Source: Danio rerio (taxonomy: Eukaryota; Chordata; Actinopteri; Cypriniformes; Danionidae). From it: DNA of 64,000 nucleotides. The position numbers and the translations under genes are program-made. The DNA lies in assembly GCF_049306965.1 (NCBI RefSeq), contig NC_133199.1, positions 41,305,001 through 41,369,000 of the forward strand, in the 5' to 3' direction. How positions within the stretch are numbered: the first letter of the stretch is position 1; each line of letters starts with the position of its first letter. Below, one piece after another: positions 12,501 through 22,925 of this stretch. The notes below the pieces were generated by a model that saw nothing but the letters and a program-made list of their open reading frames with translations, was not told the origin of the DNA and did no database searches.

Positions 12501-15500
12501 TCTTTGCCCTTATTTGGTATCCCCTGGTTGGTGCGGTGACACACAAACAAAATGGTGACGGTTAGCCACGCCTACTGATAGCTTCTTTTGGGTTCTTTAG
12601 AAACCTATGGGTGACGTCACGGATACTACGTCCAGATCTTTTTACAGTCTATGATTTTGATGTGTGTTTGTGTGTCATACAGGAATCAACCACATGGACG
12701 ATGCTGCGAATCATGTTTTCTGAACCGGCCAATCCCTCCTTGTCAACCAATCATAATCTAAACAAATCAGGAAACCTTCCACTCGTCAATAGGCATGACA
12801 TTACTCCATATGATTTTTAATTTCTGAAGCCAAAGCTCAGTTGTGTGTCTGATTTACCTGTTTTCTGTACTGCAGCTTCAGTATGAAGGAGATGAGTGGT
12901 GCTCTTAATGAGAGAAACAAAGAAAACAGACAAGACAACATACACAGCCTGGAGACCAACCTCAACAACAATGACGGTGAGACTAAAGCCCCTTTCACAC
13001 GTACAGACCTTTCTGGAAAATTACCAGCAGTTAATTTTTTTTATGTGTGAACAGGCCCTTTTTTGAAAATACCAGAAATTTTGTTCTTGCAATTTTCCGG
13101 AAAGAGAAGTTGTAACATTACCGGTAATTTGCCGGAATGCTGCGCTGTGTAAACGCAGAAGGAAATATTCCGGAAAGAGCCTGTTCACGATTAGAACGTG
13201 CTGACGTCAGACGTCAACTCCAGCCGATCAGAACTCTCAGATGCATTCACATTATTCACAGAATTTGTAATGTAGTCAAATGTTTACACAAACAAGCGCT
13301 TCCATTTAGAGGTCATTTCTGGTTAATGATGTCAGAATTTACCTGTATTTTGGAATGAATGTATGAATGGTCTTTTCTGGAAAAATTCTGTAACGTCCTT
13401 GTCTGTGTGAACAGCCTTTTTTTTTTTATTTACCAGTAAATATGTTCTGGAAATTTTCCAGATATTTACCTGTATCACTGTGTGAAAGGGGTTTATGACA
13501 TGTTTATATACGCAGTGTACTGCACCTCCATCCTGGTAGTAACACTGGAGCACACAACGTGTCTTATGTCGTACAGGTACTTTTTTTGGCAATAGACAAA
13601 AAAATACATCAAATGTGTCAAAACTAATGATTTTCCCTTTATGACAAAAATCATTAGAATATTAGGTAAAGATCATGTTGCATGAAGGTATTTAGTAAAT
13701 TCCCCACTGTAAATGTAGCAAAACATTTTTTATTAGTTGTGCATCATTAAGAACTTAATTTAGATACCATTTAAAAGTAATATTCTCAATATTTTAAATA
13801 AAAAAAAATATTAACCCTCTTATTCCAGATGTTACAAGAGTTGTATCTCTATCAAAAAATGTTCCCTTTGAAAAAAATTTACACTAGGGCTTGGCAATTA
13901 TTTGAATTGAAATGGCAAATATGATTGAGCAAAGCTGCGATTTTTCATGCACATCATCTCAAGGAAGCACGGTGTGATTTATAGTAAATCTCCTCCGAAG
14001 GCCAGATGGCGCTCTTACAGAAACCCAGAAACCTGTCCAAATACACATGAAGAAACCCTAAATAAACAAAAGTTGTGTCCCAAATGAGACACTATCGGCT
14101 CTATTTTGACACTCCATGCGCAAAGCGCAGGGCGCAAACGCATTCAGGGCGTGTCAGAATCCACTTTGGCTAATATAAGGATGGAAAAATCCTCTTTGCG
14201 CATGATCTAAAAGGGTTGAGCTTATTTTATTAATGAGTTATAGGTGTGTTTTGAGAATAAACCAATCAGAGTCTCATCTCCCATTTCCTTTAAGAGCCAG
14301 TTGCGTCGTGCGTTAGCGCATTTGCTATTTACATGACGCATTTTGTAAGTGGAAAAACTGAACGCTTCACTAAGAGCATTCCAATAGATGCTGTTTTGCT
14401 GCAGGAGGGACTGGTCCTCCTCACAGTATAGATGGCATCATGAAGAAAGAACATTATGTAGAAATACTAAAATAACGAAACAGAACATGACCCTGAGCAT
14501 ACAGCCAATTTTGTTAAAATGTGCTTTAAGGACAACAGAGTGAATGTTTTGGAGTGGCCATCACAAAGCCCTGATCTCAATCCTATAGAAAATTTGAAAA
14601 AAAAATTTTTTAAAAGCTTGTGCGAGCAAGACAGCCAACAAATCTGACTCAGTTACACCAGTTCTGTCAGGAGGAATGGGCCAAAATTCCTGCAAACTAT
14701 TGTGAGAAGCCTGTGGAAGGATACCCAAAACGTTTGACCAAAGTTACACAGTTTAAAAGCAAAGCAAAAAAAAAAAAAAACCCAAGGAAATGTATGCAAA
14801 CTTTTGACTGTCTAGAAATTATTAAAAATTCACCCCCCCCCCCACCACCCCAAAAAAATCTCTCATTATTCTGGCATTTAGCAAATGTCAATCATTTAGG
14901 GAATCCTAACAGACCAAAAATAGTAAACGTTTAGTATGATTTACCACCAGACATTTAAAAAAAAATGGTTATGTTCCTTTTTTCAGAGTGTATGCAAACT
15001 TCTGGTTTCAACTGTATATAATAAAGTGTATTGAGTATAAATAATAACAGTGTGTGTGTGTGTGTTTGCAGAGAACGAGGAGACGGAGGGCAGCGAGGGT
15101 CAGGCCGAGTATCTGTTTGTAGACGCTGAATTAGATGATGATGAACTGTACAGCATGGAGCACGACAACCAACCAGGTCAGACAACACAACTACACTAAA
15201 GCTCACAAGCGGAGCTGGCTAGATTACTTATGAATTGGAATCAATTACTGATTAAAAAATCACAACACATAGTTCTACTTTTCATGTATGCAACTGAATT
15301 GGAAGCTCTTAAACAATCGTAAAAATGAGCACACTTCCACATCGCAGAATAAGGTCAATAGCATTATATTGCACATCCCTAGAATATAGTATGTAAATAA
15401 AAAATAATACAAATACAAGACTTGTGTGTGTCCAGCAGAGGAGTCGGAGTATCTGCTCCCCCAGGAGGCGTTTCCACTGCGGCACGAGATCATGGATCAC

Positions 15501-16993
15501 CCGTCGGCCCCGGAGCCTCTGCAGGAAAAGCAGGAGTCTCCGCACGTGAGCGGCAGCGAGGCCGAGAGCATGTGTTTGACTCCCATGGAGTCCTTCAGTC
15601 TTATTTCCGTCTCGCAGCAGCTCTTCTCGCCTCACCTGCCTCCCAAGTTCTTCTGCCCCATCGTGAAGGAGATGCTGTGCTATTACGCCGAGCAGGGAGA
15701 CGTGCAGATGGCTGTTTCGGTGCTGATTGTGCTGGGAGACCGCATCCGCAAGGAGATCGACGAGCTCATGCAGGTCTGTGGGGGTTTGACCCTCCTTAAA
15801 GGTAAAAGTAAAATAAACGTTGTAGATGTTTAGTCTGGTAGTTTAGAAGATATAAGACTGATATAAACATCCATAGCTTGCAGTTAGTCACTTCAGCCTG
15901 AATAGATCAACGATTTTTTTGACGCCACTTCATACTTGGGTTTCTCATCAAATCTTCTTACCAACCCAGTGCTCTCTAGTGTCTGACATTCCATGCTCTG
16001 GTGTGTGTGTGTTTCAGGAGCACTGGTACATGTCCTACATCGACCTGCTGCAGCGTTTCGAGTTGTGGAACGTCAGCAATGAGGTGATCAAACTGAGCAC
16101 GTGCGGCGCCATCATGTGCCTCAATCAAGCCTCCACCACTTTACACATCAACTGCAGCAACTGCAAACGGCCAATGAGCAACAAGGGCTGGATCTGTGAC
16201 CGGTACGACCACCACTGCTTTTCCCTGTTCAACCTTTCTCAAGTTTAAGATCAAGCTATGAGTTTCAGTCCTTTATGTATATTACTTTATTTAAATGTAA
16301 TGTAAAGCTGCTGTTTTTTTGGACGTTTTTAATAGTTATGCAAATTGTTCTGTTGTGTTCTGAAATACACAATTACTTACAAAATCTACTTTTTAGTTCA
16401 GTTAGTGGGCAGAGCAGCATTTCACATCAACTTTAGTTAAAAACTTAATTAATTCCAAGAGACAGAAACAACTACATACTAAAACTTCACTAAAACAAGA
16501 ATATCTTAAGATCTAGGGATGAAATCAAGCTAAGGATATTTACCAAAATCAGCGGTACAAAAACAATAACTGTGCAATAATAAATATGATATACAGATGA
16601 AACAAAAGTTTACATACACTGTATAAAAAGGCACATATCCATTAAAAAAAGTCAGATGTTAATGTGACTAAACGTTTTCATTTTTCTGATCCAATAACTC
16701 TGTGGTCAGTTGTTCTGGAAAATATAAACAGATGTTTCACTATATATATATATATATATATATATAACAAAACAACTACATTCTTGCCTAAAAAAAGCCT
16801 CAAAAGTACATTATTTTGTCTAACAGCTGCTATATTTGTGAAACTGTATGAGCTTATTGATTTGCTGTCACTTTATGTGGGCGGAGTAATACACAAGGGT
16901 TAAGAAGCTGTTGGAGTTTTGATATTGCATGGCTGTCAGCCAATCAGATTCAAGAACCAAACATAACTGTTGTGTAAATATATAAAACTGAGG

Positions 16994-17091
<98 letters not shown>

Positions 17092-17627
17092 GTGAAGTCA
17101 GAATTATAAGCCCCCTTTTTTTTCTTTTTTTAATATTTGCCAAATGATGTTTAAAAGAACAAGGAAATTTTCACAGTATATCTGATAATATTTTTTCTTC
17201 TGGGGAAAGTCTTATTTGTTTTATTTCGGCTAGAATTAAAGCAGTTTTTAATTTTTTAGAAACCAATTTTGGGACAAAATTATTAGCCCCTTTAAGTTAT
17301 TTTTTTTCGATAGTCTACAGAACAAACCATCGTTATACAATAACTTGACTAATTACCCTAACCTGCCTAGTTCACTTTATTAACCTAGTTAAGCCTTTAA
17401 ATGTCACTTTAAGCTGTACAGAAGTGTCTTGAAAAATATCAACTAAAATATTATTTACTGTCATCATGACAAAGGTGAATTAAATCAGTAATTAGAAATA
17501 GGTTTCTAAAACTTTAATGCCTAGAAATGTGCTGAAACAATCTTCCTTTCATTAAACAGAAATTGGGGGAAAAAAAATAAATAGGGGCGATAATAAGTCA
17601 GGGGGGGCTAATAATTCTGACTTCAAC

Positions 17628-17681
<54 letters not shown>

Positions 17682-18057
17682 TATACATACACATATAATT
17701 TTTGAACCTCATGGTAAGTAAAATTTGTTACATTACTGTAATGAAGTTACATTTTTAATGTTTACTGTAAATTTGCTGTCAGCTGGAAAATAGCTAAAGT
17801 TTCCTAAATATTAAATGTGTGCATTATTTATAAATGTGTTTTTACTTTATTTATTTTGTTTCTGTGTGTGTGTGTTCACTGTTTCCAGGTGCCACCAGTG
17901 TGCGAGTGTGTGTGCGGTGTGTCATCACGTGGTCAAAGGTTTGTTTGTGTGGTGTCAGGGCTGCAGTCACGGAGGACACCTGGAGCACGTGATGGAGTGG
18001 CTCAAACAGTCCAAACACTGTCCTGCCGGCTGCGGACACCTGTGTGAATACACCTGA
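4408..18057 (+). CDS. wdr24: WD repeat-containing protein 24 (GATOR2 subunit)
   Basis: Eleven coding exons: 4408-4509, 5525-5885, 7503-7680, 8587-9011, 10916-11181, 12683-12792, 12876-12976, 15072-15176, 15436-15773, 16018-16202, 17889-18057. All phases join and total 2340 nt (779 aa plus stop; human WDR24 is about 790). Residues about 20-350 are the WD40 propeller (e.g. [40 protein letters not shown]). Residues 355-550 are a less conserved linker with an acidic part. The C-terminus, about 708-777, is a Cys/His-rich zinc-binding RING-like module ([34 protein letters not shown]). In the family, WDR24 is part of GATOR2 at the lysosome, relieving GATOR1 inhibition so that amino acids activate mTORC1. 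Start chosen because MEKM matches the family N-terminus. Intron 6 needs a GC donor (AG|GCATGA) to keep frame. The exon 9 acceptor is a CAGCAG tandem. The poly(A) site is not certain. Confidence 0.96.
5003..5072. repeat. (TG)n microsatellite in wdr24 intron 1
   Basis: About 70 bases of uninterrupted TG dinucleotide, starting near 5003 and ending at TGTATTTTTATG. Confidence 0.95.
5966..7240 (-). mobile_element. Tc1/mariner-type MITE (AAGTCAGAATTATTAGCC family), interrupted
   Basis: Same family as 10183-10707 and 17089-17629. The left part (about 5966-6365) carries the family landmarks CAAATGATGTTTAACAGAGC and TTGCCTAATTACCCTAACTT. The right part (about 7140-7240) ends TAATAATTCTGACCTCAAGT. Between them lies a foreign repeat (6366-7139), so this copy is older than that insertion. 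It lies in wdr24 intron 2. Confidence 0.75.
6366..7139 (+). repeat. Dispersed repeat (family A) inserted in a MITE
   Basis: Matches 62643-63560 over most of its length: start like TTTATTTGTACAGCTCTTTT, middle GATCACATCAACGGC then CTAGAGGCCTCAGG, later ATGTCTGGTGCATTAAGACA and TTTAGTGGACTTTGCTATTC. No coding capacity. I recall this as an abundant fish repeat but cannot assign its class with confidence. Confidence 0.75.
7740..8510. other. Very AT-rich wdr24 intron 3 filler
   Basis: Long runs of TAATAATAA and TTATTATT-type sequence without recognisable transposon ends or coding signal. It ends in the poly-pyrimidine region before the exon 4 acceptor, which is at 8585-8586. Confidence 0.6.
9144..9482 (-). 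mobile_element. Tc1-like transposase fragment
   Basis: The reverse strand encodes a C-terminal Tc1 transposase piece, with [12 protein letters not shown], a trp-containing [15 protein letters not shown] block and [12 protein letters not shown] (the third catalytic acidic region). It continues as RFPPSAS and then decays. Only the 3' third of a transposase is present. It differs from the family at 1-942. It lies in wdr24 intron 4. Confidence 0.85.
9497..9665. repeat. (AT)n tract followed by GCGTTCATTTGTTTGTTCG-type short repeats
   Basis: About 30 bases of AT dinucleotide, then several diverged copies of a roughly 30-40-base GT-rich unit containing GCGTTCATTTG or GCATTTGTTTGTTCG. The small open frames here are low-complexity artefacts. 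Confidence 0.7.
10183..10707 (-). mobile_element. Tc1/mariner-type MITE, near full length
   Basis: Left end after TA: CAGTTGAAGTCAGAATTATT. Right end: GGGCTAATAATTACAATTTC then ACTG followed by TA. The interior has no coding capacity and includes GGTAACTAGGCAAGTCATTG. TA duplication and the short inverted ends place it with Tc1/mariner. It lies in wdr24 intron 4. Confidence 0.85.
11845..12065 (+). mobile_element. DANA-like SINE head with a non-standard body
   Basis: Positions 11845-11920 match the tRNA-derived head of zebrafish DANA (GGTGGCACGGTGGCCCAGTG, GCCTCACAGCAAGAA, then a B-box-like GGTTCTAGTCC). The remainder (CCTGAGCTCAAACTGCCCTC and on) does not resemble the usual DANA body that I know. 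The A and B box region is decayed. It lies in wdr24 intron 5. Confidence 0.65.
12120..12656. mobile_element. Probable non-autonomous DNA element
   Basis: The right end, GGGTGACGTCACGGATACTA then CTTTTTACAGTCTATG, is one that recurs often in zebrafish DNA as a terminus. The left boundary is not clear. The short open frame inside has no recognisable similarity. It lies just upstream of wdr24 exon 6. Confidence 0.35.
12984..13495. mobile_element. Palindromic MITE next to the wdr24 exon 7 donor
   Basis: Terminal inverted repeats: left TAAAGCCCCTTTCACAC, right GTGTGAAAGGGGTTTA. The arms repeat motifs such as TTTCTGGAAAATTACC and CCGGAAAGAG in both orientations, giving a near-palindrome of 512 bases. 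It starts 8 bases into intron 7. No coding capacity. Confidence 0.8.
14098..14375. repeat. Fragment of an interspersed zebrafish-type repeat
   Basis: GGCTCTATTTTGACACTCCA, then GCGCAAAGCGCAGGGCGCAA, is a recurring motif of a dispersed fish element. It also contains a CCAATCAGAG box. Family not assigned; ends not found. Confidence 0.45.
14395..15016 (+). mobile_element. Tdr2/Tc1-type transposon fragment
   Basis: Contains decayed Tc1 transposase sequence in the forward sense: AGAGTGAATGTTTTGGAGTG (VNVLEW), TCACAAAGCCCTGATCTCAA (SQSPDLNP), then CAGGAGGAATGGGCCAAAAT (QEEWAKI), which continues to YPKRLTKV. Right end: TGCAAACTTCTGGTTTCAAC then TGTATA. The upstream transposase half is missing. It lies in wdr24 intron 7. 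Confidence 0.8.
15845..15998 (-). repeat. Partial copy of the 380-bp dispersed family C
   Basis: ACTGATATAAACATCC, then AGCTTGCAG, and GTGTCTGACATTCCATGCTC match the family seen whole at 33096-33475 in the same orientation, and in the opposite orientation at 24540 and 26150. Its edge is about 20 bases from the wdr24 exon 10 acceptor. Confidence 0.75.
16590..16740 (+). mobile_element. Tc1/Tdr-type left-end fragment
   Basis: GATGAAACAAAAGTTTACAT followed by ACACTGTATAAAAAGGCACA is the typical left inverted repeat of a Tdr/Tc1 element. Only the end is present, followed by unrelated sequence. It lies in wdr24 intron 10. Confidence 0.6.
16999..17694. repeat. (AT)n microsatellite split by a transposon
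   Basis: AT dinucleotide arrays at 16999-17088 and 17630-17694 flank the MITE 17089-17629 directly. The simplest reading is one array broken by insertion at a TA. Confidence 0.85.
17089..17629 (-). mobile_element. Tc1/mariner-type MITE inserted in (AT)n
   Basis: Left end after TA: CAGGTGAAGTCAGAATTATA. Right end: ATAATTCTGACTTCAACTG then TA. 541 bases, full length by comparison with the copy at 10183-10707, no coding capacity. It lies in wdr24 intron 10. Confidence 0.9.
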
Positions 18058-18409
18058 CACACACAGAGAACTGCACAACTCACTCCAATCACGCTGCTAC
18101 TTATGAGGGAAAACACACGCAACTAATGATCCGATGATAATCACACACTCTGTGGGAATCTGTCTGTACATATTGAAATGTGCGCTTCAATACAATCAGG
18201 TTTTATTTTTAGTTTTCGGAGATTGTGTTTAAATGTCTATTCATGAATGTGGCTGAGATGCACTTGGCCTCGTGAGTGATTCGTTCACATTAAAAAAAAT
18301 ACTCTGGTTAAACTGTATCAACGACACATTTGTTATTGCATTAAAATCAGATTTGTTTAAAAAAACATCACTTTAATCATTACTATATGACACAACAAAC
18401 CAAAATGTT

Positions 18410-18745
18410 TCTGGAGATAATCACCTACTGCACCTTTAAGTGTTTTAGTTGGTAATTAATGTGAATTGTAAGTTGCTGACACTTTTATTCCAGTATCTGG
18501 ATGTACTTCCTATTGAAACGGAATATTGAGTAGGGGGCGGGGCTTTCTTTTGTGCATCGTTCCCTTATATAGCAAACTAACGGTACACTGTTAAAAATGC
18601 TGGGCTCCACACTATCGACCTGTGTTGGGACAACATGAAGGAATTAAGTTAACTTGTTAGTTTTTACATATTAAAGTGTGTTAAACATAAAACAATTCGA
18701 TTAAAACTCGAGAATTGTGTTGTTTCAGCTCATTTTAAATAATAA
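18410..18745. repeat. Two adjoining repeat relics downstream of wdr24
   Basis: 18410-18560 carries CCTATTGAAACGGAATATTG then AGTAGGGGGCGGGGC, which recurs inverted at 42790-42845. 18585-18745 carries ACACTGTTAAAAATGCTGGG and GTTGGGACAACATGAAGGAA, a fish MITE-like end. No coding capacity. The wdr24 poly(A) site probably lies before or within this stretch. Confidence 0.55.
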
Positions 18746-19091
18746 GTTTGAACAAATAGAGTTTAATGTCTCATGAACGCACATTTCAAGATCAGCATTT
18801 AATAATAAAACATGAAAACGTAATGATTTAATTAATTTACAGACCTTAAAACTATTCCATGTACATATGCATCATAATAATAATAATATTTGATGACAAA
18901 CGGGTTGATTAACATCAAAAAGGATCATTTTAAATTGATATACAGAGTATTTTACACATTTTGTAGACAGAAACCCCCTTTTAAATATAAAAACTGACGG
19001 TAGCTCCAGTTATACAACCATAACCCCAGAGGTTCAGCTCAGGTCACGTTCATGAAAACACCAGCAGAATTAAACCATAGACAGTATTTAA

Positions 19092-19328
19092 AGGGACAGT
19101 TCACCACAACAATGAAAGTTGTCATTGTTTTCTCACACTTTACTTGCTTCAAACCTTTGAGTTTAATTTTTTCTGTTAGTATTTGTTTTTCCTACTATGG
19201 AGATCAAGGCTTATATCTTTCTTCAACAAATATATATTTTTTTCATGTTTAACATAATAAAGAAACTCATAAATATTTGTAACCACTCAGGGGTTGAGTA
19301 AAGTTTCATTTTTGAATGAGCTATCCCT
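19092..19328. mobile_element. TTAA-target MITE (AGGGACAGTTCACC family)
   Basis: Flanked by TTAA at 19088-19091 and 19329-19332. Left end AGGGACAGTTCACCACAAC, right end TTGAATGAGCTATCCCT, which are imperfect inverted repeats. Related copies are at 35697-35990 and 56317-56600. The TTAA duplication is a piggyBac or Kolobok trait. Confidence 0.8.
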
Positions 19329-19332
19329 TTAA

Positions 19333-19800
19333 GAGAAGACAATTGATAGTTAAGATCATCTGAGGTTTGATTTTTGAATGAAAAAGCTATAAATAAGCAT
19401 GTTTTTAAACACCAGAGGTTTGATCTGTTGTACAGCAATGAACAGTGTTTGTGCTTGCAGCGTCCATGTGTTTCTGGCACATTCAGCAGTTCAATTTCTC
19501 TGGCTCCGCCCTGTCCAACACAGCTCCTGTGATTGGTCTGCATGTGTACCATGTGACTGTAGCACAGGCGAGAGATGCTCCTCGCTTGCTTGTCTTTTCT
19601 GGCCACCCTGTCGCCGTCTTCAGTCCATAATCTCCATCTGAACTCATTATGGACCGGCACGGATGCCTTTCTTTCTGGCCCGCTCATGCAGCCGCTTGTG
19701 TCCAGGGTGGATTTTCACCCTCCGTCAGAAAAAAGAAATTGCCCTGCAACAACAAACAGTTCAAATAGAAATAACTTTTAATGTTTTTTTTTAATGATTT
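19333..19800. other. Stretch before the minisatellite, with an exon-like patch
   Basis: No recognisable gene. On the minus strand a pyrimidine-rich acceptor-like site before 19719 is followed by an open tail reading VKIHPGHKRLHERARKKG and a stop at 19647-19649. It could be a terminal exon or a chance frame, possibly in the spliced 3' untranslated part of anks3. I do not recognise a family. Confidence 0.3.
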
Positions 19801-22800
19801 TGGTCCAGGATGGTCCAGGATGCTAGGTGGTTGTTAGGGAGGCTGGGTGATTTTTGGTGTTCTGGGTGTTTATTTAGGTGATTTGGGTGGTTGTTAGGGT
19901 GTTCTGGGCTGTTGTTAGGAGTTCTAGGTAGTTGTTACGATATTCTGGGTGGTTGTTAGGGTCTTTTGTGTGGTCTTTAGGGTGTTCTGGGTGGTCATTA
20001 AGGTATTCTGGACAGTTTTTAGGTGTTCTTGGTAGTTTTTAGGTGTTCTGGGCAGTTTTTAGGTGTTCTGGGTAGTTGTTAGGGTGTTCTGGGCGGTTTT
20101 TAGGTGTTCTGGGTAGTTGTTAGTGTGTTCTGGGCAGTTTTTAGGTGTTCTTGGTAGTTTTTAGGTGTTCATGGTAGTTTTTAGGTGTTCTGGGTAGTTG
20201 TTATGGTGTTCTGGGCGGGCAGTTTTTAGGTGTTCTGGGTAGTTGTTAGTGTGTTCTGGGCAGTTTTTGGGTGTTCTGGGTAGTTGTTAGGGTGTTCTGG
20301 GCGGTTTTTAGGTGTTCTGGGTAGTTGTTAGTGTGTTCTGGGTAGTTGTTGGTGTGTTCTGGGCAGTTTTTGGGTGTTCTGGGCAGTTTTAGGTGTTCTG
20401 GGTAGTTGTTATGGTGTTCTGGGCAGTTTTTAGTTGTTCTGGGTAGTTGTTAGGGTGTTCTGGGCAGTTTTTAGGTGTTCTGGGTAATTTTTAGGGTGTT
20501 ATGGGCAGTTTTAGGTGTTCTTGGTAGTTGTTAGGGTGTTCTGGGTAGTTGTTATGGTGTTCTGGGCAGTTTTTAGGTGTTCTGGGTAGTTGTTAGTGTG
20601 TTCTGGGCAGTTTTTAGGTGTTCTTGGTAGTTTTTAGGTGTTCATGGTAGTTTTTAGGTGTTCTGGGTAGTTGTTATGGTGTTCTGGGCGGGCAGTGTTT
20701 AGGTGTTCTGGGTAGTTCTTAGTGTGTTCTGGGCAGTTTTTGGGTGTTCTGGGTAGTTCTTAGTGTGTTCTGGGCAGTTTTTGGGTGTTCTGGGTAGTTG
20801 TTAGGGTGTTCTGGGCGGTTTTTAGGTGTTCTGTGTAGTTGTTAGTGTGTTCTGGGTAGTTGTTGGTGTGTTCTGGGCAGTTTTTGGGTGTTCTGGGCAG
20901 TTTTAGGTGTTCTGGGTAGTTGTTATGGTGTTCTGGGCAGTTTTTAGTTGTTCTGGGTAGTTGTTAGGGTGTTCTGGGCAGTTTTTAGGTGTTCTGGGTA
21001 ATTTTTAGGGTGTTATGGGCAGTTTTAGGTGTTCTTGGTAGTTGTTAGGGTGTTCTGGGTAGTTGTTATGGTGTTCTGGGCAGTTTTTAGGTGTTCTGGG
21101 TAGTTGTTATGGTGTTCTGGGCAGTTATTAGGTGTTCTGGGTAGTTGTTAGGGTGTTCTGGGCAGTCATTAGGTGTTCTAGGTAGTTGTTATGGTGTTCT
21201 GGGCAGTTTTTAGGTGTTCTGGGTAGTTGTTAGGGTGTTCTGGCTGGCTGTTATGGTGTTTTGTGTGGTTGTTAGGAAGTTCTGGGTAGTTGGTAGGGTA
21301 TTGTTGGCTGTTGTTAGGGTGTTCTGGACTGTTGTTAGGAGTTCTGGGTGGTTCTTAGGGAGTTTTGTTTGATTGTTAGTGTGTTCTGGGTGGTCATTAC
21401 AGTGTTCTGGGCAGTTTTTAGGTGTTCTGGGTGGTTGTTAGGGTGTTTTATGTGGTTGTTAGGAAGTTCTGGGTGGTTATTAGTCTATTCTGGGTAGTTG
21501 GTAGGGTATTGTTGGCTGTTAGAATTTCTGGTTGGTTGTTAGGGTGATCTGTGCTGTTGTTCTGGGTGGTTGTTAGGGGGTTTGTGTGATCGTATGGGTG
21601 TTCTGGGTGGTCATTAGGGTGCTCTGGGCAGTTTTTAGGTGTTCTGGGTGGTTGTTAGGGTGTTTTGTATGGTTTTTAGGAAGTTCTGGGTGGTTGTAGG
21701 GTGTTCTGGGTGGTTATTAGTGTATTCTGGGTGGTTGTTAGGGTGTTGTGGACTGTTTTAAGGTGTTTTGGGTGCTTGTTAGGGTTAGGGTGTTCTGGGC
21801 TGTTGCTAGGAGTTCTGGGTGGTCATTAGGGTGTTCTGGGCAGTTTTTAGGTGTTCTGGGTGGTTGTTATGGTGTTGTGGACTGTTTTAAAGGTGTTTTG
21901 GGTGCTTGTTAGGATTAGGGTGTTCTGGGCAGTTATTAGGTGTTCTGGGTAGTTGTTAGAGTGTTTTTGTGGTTGTTAGGAAGTTTTGTGTGGTTGTCAG
22001 GGTATTTTATGTGGTTATTAGGAAGTTCTTTGTGGTTGTTGGGTGTTCAGTGTGGTTATTAGTCTTCTGAGTAATTGGTAGAGTATTGTTGGCTGTTGGT
22101 TGGGTGGTTGTTAGGTAGTTTTGTGTGATTGTTAGGGTGTTCTGGGCAATTTATAGGAGTTCTGGGTAGTTGTTAGGGTGTTCGGGGTGGCTGTTTTATG
22201 AAGTTATTAGTCTATTCTGGGTAGTTGTTAGGGTATTATGGGCTTTTGTTAGGGTGTTCTAGACTGTTGTTAGAAGTTTTTTGTTGGTCGTTAGGGTATT
22301 TTGTGTAGTTTTTCTGAGTGGTTGTTTGGGAGTTCTGGTTTGTTATTACGGCTTTCTTGGTGGATGTTCGGGTGTTTCGTTTGGTTGTTAGGAAGTTCTG
22401 GGTGATTCCTGGTGTTTTGTGTGGTTATTAAGGTGATTTGGTGCTTGTGAGGAAGTTCTGTGTGGTTGTTAGGAAGTTCTGAGTGGTTGTTAGCGAGTTC
22501 TGGGTGATTTCTGGTGTTTTGTGTGGTTATTAAGGTGATTTGGTGCTTGTGAGGAAGTTCTGTGTGGTTGTTGGGAAGTTCTGTGTTAGTTCTGGGTAGT
22601 TGTTAGGCTATTGTGGACTGTTTTTAAGGTGTTTTGGGTGCTTGTTGGTGTGTCCTGGGCTGTCGTTAGGAGTTCTGGGTGGTTTTTAGAAAGTTTGGGT
22701 GGTTATTAAGGTGTTCTGAGTGGTTAAGGAGTTCTGTGTAGTTAGTAGACTGTTCTGGCTGGATTCTATGGTGTTCTGATGGGTTTTTAGGATGTTTTGT

Positions 22801-22925
22801 GTGGTTGTTAGGAAGTTCTGAGTGGTTATTAGGCTGTTCTGGGTAGATGTTAGGGTCGTCTGTGTGGTTGTTAGAGTTCTGGATAGTTGTTGGTGTTCTG
22901 GGTGGTGGTTTAGGTGTTCCATGCA
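19800..22925. repeat. GT-rich minisatellite, about 20-21-bp unit
   Basis: About 3.1 kb of tandem units of the type GGTGTTCTGGGTAGTTGTTA, often in pairs alternating with GGTGTTCTGGGCAGTTTTTA. Units are cleaner at 20000-21250 and decay toward 22900. A landmark with GGGCGGGCAG at 20213 recurs at 20686, so a block of about 473 bases is duplicated. The forward strand is almost C-free apart from TTCT and GGGC. It lies between the ends of wdr24 and anks3. Open frames in it are artefacts. Confidence 0.95.

Noticed and set aside
19800-22925. CRISPR-like or telomere-like array
   Set aside because: No conserved repeat alternating with unique spacers; TTAGGG occurs only as part of the minisatellite unit.
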